Both the position numbers and the translations under genes were made by a program. A DNA stretch of 23,714 bases. Source: Triparma columacea (Eukaryota; Sar; Bolidophyceae; Parmales; Triparmaceae). Of this stretch, positions 20,701 through 23,714 are shown one piece after another. The first letter of the stretch is position 1, and each line of letters begins with the position of its first letter. The stretch lies in contig BRYA01001498.1 in assembly GCA_030267965.1 (NCBI GenBank), forward strand, positions 726 to 24,439, given 5' to 3'. The notes below the pieces were generated by a model, which was not told where the DNA came from, searched no databases, and worked only from the letters and a program-made list of their open reading frames with translations.

Positions 20701-22555
20701 TAAAATATACCCTCAATCTCATCAAAACTCAGCTGAAGAATGTCAGGGAGCACCAGAAGGAGCAGGATGCCAAGGCTCTGGAGAGAAAAATAATCAAGTT
20801 TAGGTCCAGCGCCAAGAACTTCAAGGACATGGCTGGTTTCAGGTGCGGCGAGCGAAGAGAGTCGCGAAGAGAGGGTCTTGTGTTAGTGGATATGGGGGTG
20901 TTGAGCGCACTCCTCCGCCTTGCCCATTCTTACCCCCCCGCCTTGCCCATTCTTACACAGGAACATAAAGGCTGCACACAAGGTCGAGGTCAAAAAGAGA
21001 AGGGAGGTCGAAGACGTACTGGTGAAGCTTTGCAGTCTTGATCCATTACACCAGGCTCTTTTCTTGAAGGATAGGAGGGCAATGACCCACATGAAAGGAA
21101 GGTGAGTTGGGGTTAGGGTGGGGGGCGTGGGAGGTTTCTCGCTTTCACTGACTTGTTTTGTGTTTCTCTCCCTGCAGGTTTGCACCGATGAAGCGATATC
21201 TTTACAAAAATTTTATAGCTGAGAAGGAAGGATTTGTTCCTGATTCCATTACACGCTGGAAGGTCGTAGCCATGGAACTCATTGCAGCACTTTATGTGCT
21301 ATTTTTGACTTTCTACCTCTTCAAGCATAGCGTCGTCAACGGTCAACTTACAACTCTCAAGGCAGTGGGCAGCTTTATGTTGGAGCTTCTCTTATCAGCC
21401 ATAATCATCTCGCCGTTCTTCATCTTTGTCAAGTATCTCGTAATTCCTTACTTTGTAGCCCTGATTGTAGAGGAGGATGTAAAAAGGGCTGCTGTTAGTT
21501 ATGGCAACAGCAAGGCCTTCAAAAAGCGACAGACCAGAATGGGCATGCGGGAGCGCATGAACAGCCTAGCAAAGAGCATCGAGACTGGAGTCACAAGAGC
21601 TGGGAGGGCAATGAGCGGACAAACGGTGAACACGAGGAAGACGAGGGTGAGCGTTGACAACGGAGATGGAACTAAGAGGAGGGATATGAGCATGGTATAC
21701 AGCACGAGTAGCAGTAGTGGGATGTTGGAGGAGGGGGGGAGGGTAAGCAGAGGTGGTCTAACTACGCAGCAGGTGGAAATGATAGACTTGAGACTGAAGC
21801 AGGGCAGGGAAGCCTCGATTTCCTCTGCAAAGTCACTGGGAGGAAATCTGAGCGAGAGTGAGAGTGGTTCAACGAACCCCATGAGGATGCTAACTGCTCA
21901 AGGAAGCGGGAAAGAGGTGGACAACGAAGACCAGGACCGATGGTGGCAGCACGAGGTTCCCACAAGTGACTGGGAAACACTTAGAAAGCAGCACGAGCAC
22001 GATGCGGACGGGGAGGACCTCATTCAGAATTGGATCATGTAAGTTTTCGCTATACTCACTGTCGTGATCTTTTGGTTATCATTTCTCGTATGTCCTAACC
22101 ATCCCTATCTTCCCTATCTTCGTTTTGCCAGGCACTATACTGACGAGGGCACCCCCTACTTTGAGCATGGCCCTACGAGGAGAGTAACCTACACAGTTCC
22201 CGAGAATTGGATGGAGGACCAGAGTGATGATGAGTGGGAATCTTCTGTTGACGAAGAATCAAAGAACGTTTACTACATCAACTTAAGGAGTGGAAGGACG
22301 TGTTGGGAAGATCCAAAAGGCGAGGAGAGGTCAAGGGCAATGTCTGGTGAAGGTGGAGCAGGGGCTAGGAATAACAGTAGCGTTAGCAGCAAAGATGGAC
22401 ATCATCATCACCACCCTCATGCCAGCCACAACCCGAAATTTTTGGGGGACGAGCCTATTTGGCAGGAAGTCAAAGATGAACAGAATGGCCAGAGTTATTT
22501 CTGGAATAGGATTACAAGGACTACCACATGGACAGATAGGAGAGGAGATGAATAG
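10230..22555 (+). CDS. Giant polycystin/REJ-like membrane receptor with beta-helix, EGF, C-type lectin and WW domains (13 exons)
   Basis: Exons: 10230-10675, 10879-10955, 11035-11404, 11512-12510, 12631-13500, 13585-13922, 14042-14469, 14585-16001, 16110-18673, 18788-20842, 20961-21101, 21178-22038 and 22132-22555. Introns are 76-203 nt, GT-AG, and every junction preserves the frame. The product is about 3662 aa if one nucleotide near 16457-16463 is skipped; without that, translation stops at 16556-16558 after the lectin domain. Order: signal peptide (1-25), beta-helix region, EGF 1-2 (~378-473), modules and EGF 3-6 (~710-905), modules, EGF 7-8 (~1373-1478), C-type lectin (~1541-1668), QAPS hinge (~1681-1705), PKD-like/REJ (~1838-2360), GPS-like (~2631-2667), TM1 (~2717-2737), about four more TMs (~3005-3335), WW1 (~3555-3580) and WW2 (~3629-3655). 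Five spans put the WW tail in the cytosol. A cell-surface recognition or mechanosensory role is inferred from the domains; the ligand is unknown. Confidence 0.88.
10707..10845 (+). repeat. ~70-bp tandem duplication in intron 1 of the giant gene
   Basis: Copies at 10707-10781 and 10782-10845 share GTCGGTTGGATGG, GGTTGTCATTT, TATTTCGTT, TCGCGTTGTTCTTGCCGGC and TCTCC. The first copy has an 11-bp insertion (ATGATGGATGG type) and there are a few substitutions. The duplication explains why this intron (203 nt) is about twice as long as the others. Confidence 0.85.
11752..12045 (+). repeat. EGF-like repeats 1 and 2, a very recent 150-bp duplication
   Basis: Two EGF-like units read DG-x-FYCINGG-TIGGVAGSC-x-C-x-SCNAGYGG-xx-C. 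About 80 bp from 11801 and from 11951 (period 150 bp) differ at only a few positions, including third-codon positions. Six further EGF units (12868-13455 and 15176-15490) share the same Cys pattern but are clearly diverged. This indicates recent duplication or gene conversion. Confidence 0.9.
12046..15175 (+). repeat. Three diverged copies of a ~250-aa beta-helix module, with EGF 3-6 between the first two
   Basis: Copy A runs 12061-12867, copy B about 13468-14365 and copy C about 14377-15175 (each broken by introns). Shared landmarks in order are: M-x-E-L-x-N-x-V; G-x-Y-x-C; L-x-G-x-x-x-C-x-x-D-x-x-x-C-x-L-D; an RR or KR pair; GG-(A/I) with a hydrophobic strand; C-x-F-x-x-C; GGAI; a DI(Y/A) tripeptide; and C-x-x-P-(Y/F)-x-T-x-x-P-x-x-G. 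Intron positions differ between copies, so introns were gained, lost or moved after duplication. The GGAI/CxFxxC parts are Pmp-like beta-helix coils. EGF units 3-6 (12868-13455) sit between copies A and B. Confidence 0.75.
15662..16177 (+). other. C-type lectin domain with EPN and WND motifs
   Basis: The domain starts LFSITSSRMNRADCVEHC and contains ACINNQEEN, the CTLD core AWIGYKSG, THTCDSTFTYW-like aromatic strands (as HTCDSTFTYW), EPN (15962-15970), WND (16136-16144) and the closing ELQCVC. In animal lectins, EPN plus WND ligate Ca2+ and favour mannose-type sugars. EPN and WND are on different exons, joined across the intron 16002-16109 in phase 1. Binding a mannose-like glycan is thus a reasonable prediction for the extracellular part, not shown by sequence alone. 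Confidence 0.82.
16208..16279 (+). repeat. 12-bp tandem repeat coding (QAPS)n hinge
   Basis: Six units of CAGGCTCCGTCT (the last three with one substitution each or ACT/GCC variants) encode QAPS/QAPT repeats flanked by Thr/Ser/Pro. This is a flexible, probably O-glycosylated stalk between the lectin and the PKD/REJ part, and is likely to vary in copy number. Confidence 0.92.
16680..18250 (+). other. PKD-like repeats and REJ domain
   Basis: Beta-sandwich-type repeats include ALSAASSFDPDGS...WSYDWEG and VTYSWEVSP, the pattern of PKD domains. They are followed by a clear REJ signature from about 17920: NTPPEDGLLHASPTNGRALD, then GWYDDDLPLEYVF. The latter closely matches the P-x-G-x-x-x-x-x-P-x-x-G-x-A-L...GW-x-D-x-DLPL-x-Y-x-F pattern seen in polycystin-1 and sea-urchin REJ receptors. 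Confidence 0.85.
19173..19280 (+). other. GPS-like motif lacking the autocleavage triad
   Basis: Cysteines and Trp follow the GPS order: C at 19173, W and C in GGIWRDDLC, then VCVCEAG at 19266-19283, about 50 residues before TM1. The usual H-L-(S/T) cleavage tripeptide after the last Cys pair is absent (EAG instead). If it is a GPS, it is probably not self-cleaving. Confidence 0.55.
19428..21470 (+). other. Membrane region of the giant protein (about five spans, long cytosolic loops)
   Basis: Hydrophobic segments: GILIILGCIYVLYMYVIL (about 19430-19487), STVLLTQLLSFLAMAVFF (about 20298-20353), a long one around LLTVPITFTMVAIF (20420-20515), AMELIAALYVLFLTFYLF (21271-21327) and a long one from FMLELLLSAIIISPFFIFVK (21373-21470). 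Between TM1 and TM2 lie about 270 charged, Ser-rich residues; between TM3 and TM4 a coiled-coil-like, Lys/Glu-rich region. The last long segment (L-L-S-x-x-x-x-x-P) resembles a span of polycystin-1-type proteins. No PLAT domain or TRP pore was recognised. Confidence 0.65.
22235..22315 (+). other. WW domain 1 in the cytosolic tail
   Basis: Trp (22235-22237), 22 residues, Trp (22304-22306), then Pro (22313-22315), with VYYIN, S-G-R-T and WEDP in between. This is a canonical WW fold pattern (W-x22-W-x2-P), predicted to bind short proline-rich motifs. Confidence 0.88.
22460..22540 (+). other. WW domain 2 (final Pro replaced by Arg)
   Basis: Trp (22460-22462), 22 residues including NGQSYFWN and TRTTT, and the second Trp (22529-22531), followed by T-D-R where the consensus has Pro. 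A Ser/Gly/His-rich linker with five consecutive His separates it from WW1. The protein ends eight codons later (stop 22553-22555). Confidence 0.82.
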
Positions 22556-22747
22556 GTTGAAAGTTAATTTTGTTGTTGTTGGAGATAAATAAGCAAATTT
22601 GTCGAAGGTGTGCAATTAGGGATCCTTAAATTTACCTCAACAGGGTGAAGAGGAGGATTGTGAAACAATATTTTTATTGGCATTGTTGGTGTGTGCTTGG
22701 CAAGTTATAATTACATTCTACTTCGCACTCCTGCTATCCTTTACTTA

Positions 22748-22856
22748 TTATTCCACAACGTAACGCATTTGGATCGCCTGTCTGACCGTGAGAGCTTTTA
22801 GAGCAGGGCCGGTGCATTCTCGAGAGTTCATTAGGAACAGGGACTTTGTGAAGAAG
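22748..22856 (-). CDS. Possible terminal exon of a small minus-strand gene
   Basis: On the minus strand a strong acceptor (pyrimidine-rich, ...CTATCCACTCAG) ends at 22857. The frame entered in phase 2 then encodes FFTKSLFLMNSRECTGPAL, continuing through KALTVRQAIQMRYVVE to a TAA at 22748-22750. The composition looks protein-like. I could not find a first exon with a good donor: ATGTTGG|GTGAGC at about 23072-23078 has the wrong phase for a direct join. A second frame of the same exon is also open, which weakens the case. Family not recognised. Confidence 0.25.
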
Positions 22857-22936
22857 CTGAGTGGATAGGGACAAAACAAGGTGAAGGTTGTATAGAAGGT
22901 GAGGGCGGAGGAGGGCTTGTTGGGGAGGGAGGATAC

Positions 22937-22956
22937 GGGGCGGAAGGGAGGGAGGG
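22937..22956 (+). other. G-quadruplex motif
   Basis: GGGG-CGGAA-GGG-A-GGG-A-GGG gives four G-runs with loops of 5, 1 and 1 nt, and more G-runs follow to 22964. If the minus-strand exon is real, this is the C-rich pyrimidine part of its intron. Confidence 0.55.
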
Positions 22957-23114
22957 AAGGAGGGCACAACAGCTTCCCAACTTCCTTGGGATTTGGACCC
23001 CTGTGCAATTAAAAGGATATCGCGGCCGCAGCAGCGACGTATGTGCGAAAATATTATTCGTCTCGGCTCACCCAACATCTTCGTCGCGTTTGCCCCTCAC
23101 GCTTTTGCAGGCTG

Positions 23115-23714
23115 ATGGCGGACAGTGAGATGGATCTAACCATTCTCCTGAAGCAGAGGGACAAGGAGATAGCTGGATTGAAAGCCGACTTGAGGGCAAC
23201 AAGAGCTCAACATACTGCCGATCTTGCATCTACAGCATCGGCAGCCAACGACCTTGTTGCCGCCGTCAAGGGCACTGCGCACGATGGCATATCTGCTGAC
23301 ATTGTCAGTGCTGCAACTGACCTTGCCGTCCTCGTTGCGGCAGCCGCTGATTCCGCCGCTGTTCAGTCTGCTATTGTCGGTCATGCTGACGCAACCGAAG
23401 AACACGAAACTGCCGCTGATGTCGTTAAGGCGAATGACTATGCTGCCAACCTTGGGGCAACTGCTGATACGGATGGGCCTCATGGAGACGTCGGACGAGG
23501 TGAGTTTGCGTAAGGGTCAGATGAGAAGGTTGCCAGTTTGGTGGTGCAGTGTGAAAAAGATGGGACGTTGAGAAGTCTGATGAAATGATTAAAATATGCT
23601 CAAAAACATCAACATTTCCACACCCGCAGAATCTGAAAATGATCATGGGGAAGCCAGACGAGGTGAGTGAGCGTCGAGTGCTCGAGGAGATAGAGAATAT
23701 CTTTATACTTGAGG
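23115..23714 (+). CDS. Ala/Asp-rich coiled-coil protein, 5' part (runs off the window)
   Basis: The ATG at 23115 gives MADSEMDLTILLKQRDKEIA, continuing into a heptad-like Leu/Lys/Arg segment (residues ~5-30). About 85 residues of Ala/Asp/Val low complexity follow. The first coding exon ends at 23499 (phase 1, GTGAGT). A 33-nt exon at 23630-23662 (phase 1 to 1) adds 11 residues (ESENDHGEARR + Gly), and its donor GTGAGT is also perfect. The gene continues beyond the window. The acceptor TTTTGCAG ending at 23110, five bases before the ATG, with a GTATGT donor at 23039, suggests a 72-nt leader intron. Family not recognised. Confidence 0.65.

Larger units (their letters stand above)
22556..23038. 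other. Intergenic region between the giant gene and the next gene
   Basis: 22556-22700 is A/T-rich and probably the 3' UTR of the giant gene (ATAAATAA at about 22585-22592, no exact AATAAA). 22748-22856 holds a possible minus-strand terminal exon, listed separately. 22900-22965 is G-rich with a quadruplex motif. The promoter of the next gene probably lies in the last 100 bp. Confidence 0.5.

Noticed and set aside
23136..23483. 115-aa minus-strand open frame opposite the last gene
   Set aside because: A reflection of the Ala/Asp-rich codon pattern of the plus strand; the plus strand has ATG, coiled coil and proper donors.

Overview
The window is nuclear DNA of a eukaryote with small spliceosomal introns (mostly 76-203 nt, almost all GTGAG/GTAAG...CAG) and tightly packed genes that alternate in divergent and convergent pairs. 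The best clue to the lineage is the cyclophilin at 1599-2219. Its signal-like N-terminus runs into an 'LAFAP' motif, which matches the ASAFAP-type bipartite presequence used to reach complex red-lineage plastids. A photosynthetic stramenopile (heterokont alga) is therefore the most likely source. A bolidophyte/Parmales-like or other small pelagic heterokont would fit the compact layout, but that finer placement is inference.

Layout. 1-357 has no convincing gene. 358-862 (+) is a short two-exon gene for the spliceosomal protein SmF, found only by reading the frame through a C-rich acceptor. 863-1598 is low-complexity DNA with one structured patch. 1599-2219 (-) is a presequence-bearing cyclophilin. 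2559-5446 (+) is a four-exon gene for an unrecognised charged protein of 857 aa. 5661-6908 (-) is a two-exon palmitoyl-protein thioesterase with an intact catalytic triad. 7021-8622 (+) is an unrecognised two-exon protein whose 489-nt intron carries foldback and tandem repeats. 8820-10001 (-) is a secreted lipocalin with an extra C-terminal domain. 10230-22555 (+) is a 13-exon gene for a giant membrane protein of about 3660 aa. 23115 to the window end (+) is the 5' part of an Ala/Asp-rich coiled-coil protein with a 33-nt microexon.

The centrepiece is the giant gene, which fills half of the window. Reading in order, it has a signal peptide, a beta-helix/Pmp-like region, eight EGF-like repeats interleaved with three copies of a ~250-aa beta-helix module, and a C-type lectin domain with EPN and WND motifs. 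These are followed by a QAPS-repeat hinge, PKD-like and REJ domains, a degenerate GPS, about five membrane spans with long cytosolic loops, and two WW domains on the cytosolic tail. The upper part resembles polycystin-1/REJ receptors. The lectin/beta-helix front end and the WW tail make it look like a surface recognition protein coupled to cytosolic proline-rich partners. All exon junctions join in frame except one +1 discontinuity at a G-rich stretch near 16457-16463 (sequencing indel, recoding, or a broken allele).

The other genes are housekeeping or secretory and share no evident pathway with the giant gene; I see no operon-like logic. No tRNA, rRNA, CRISPR or intact transposon was recognised.
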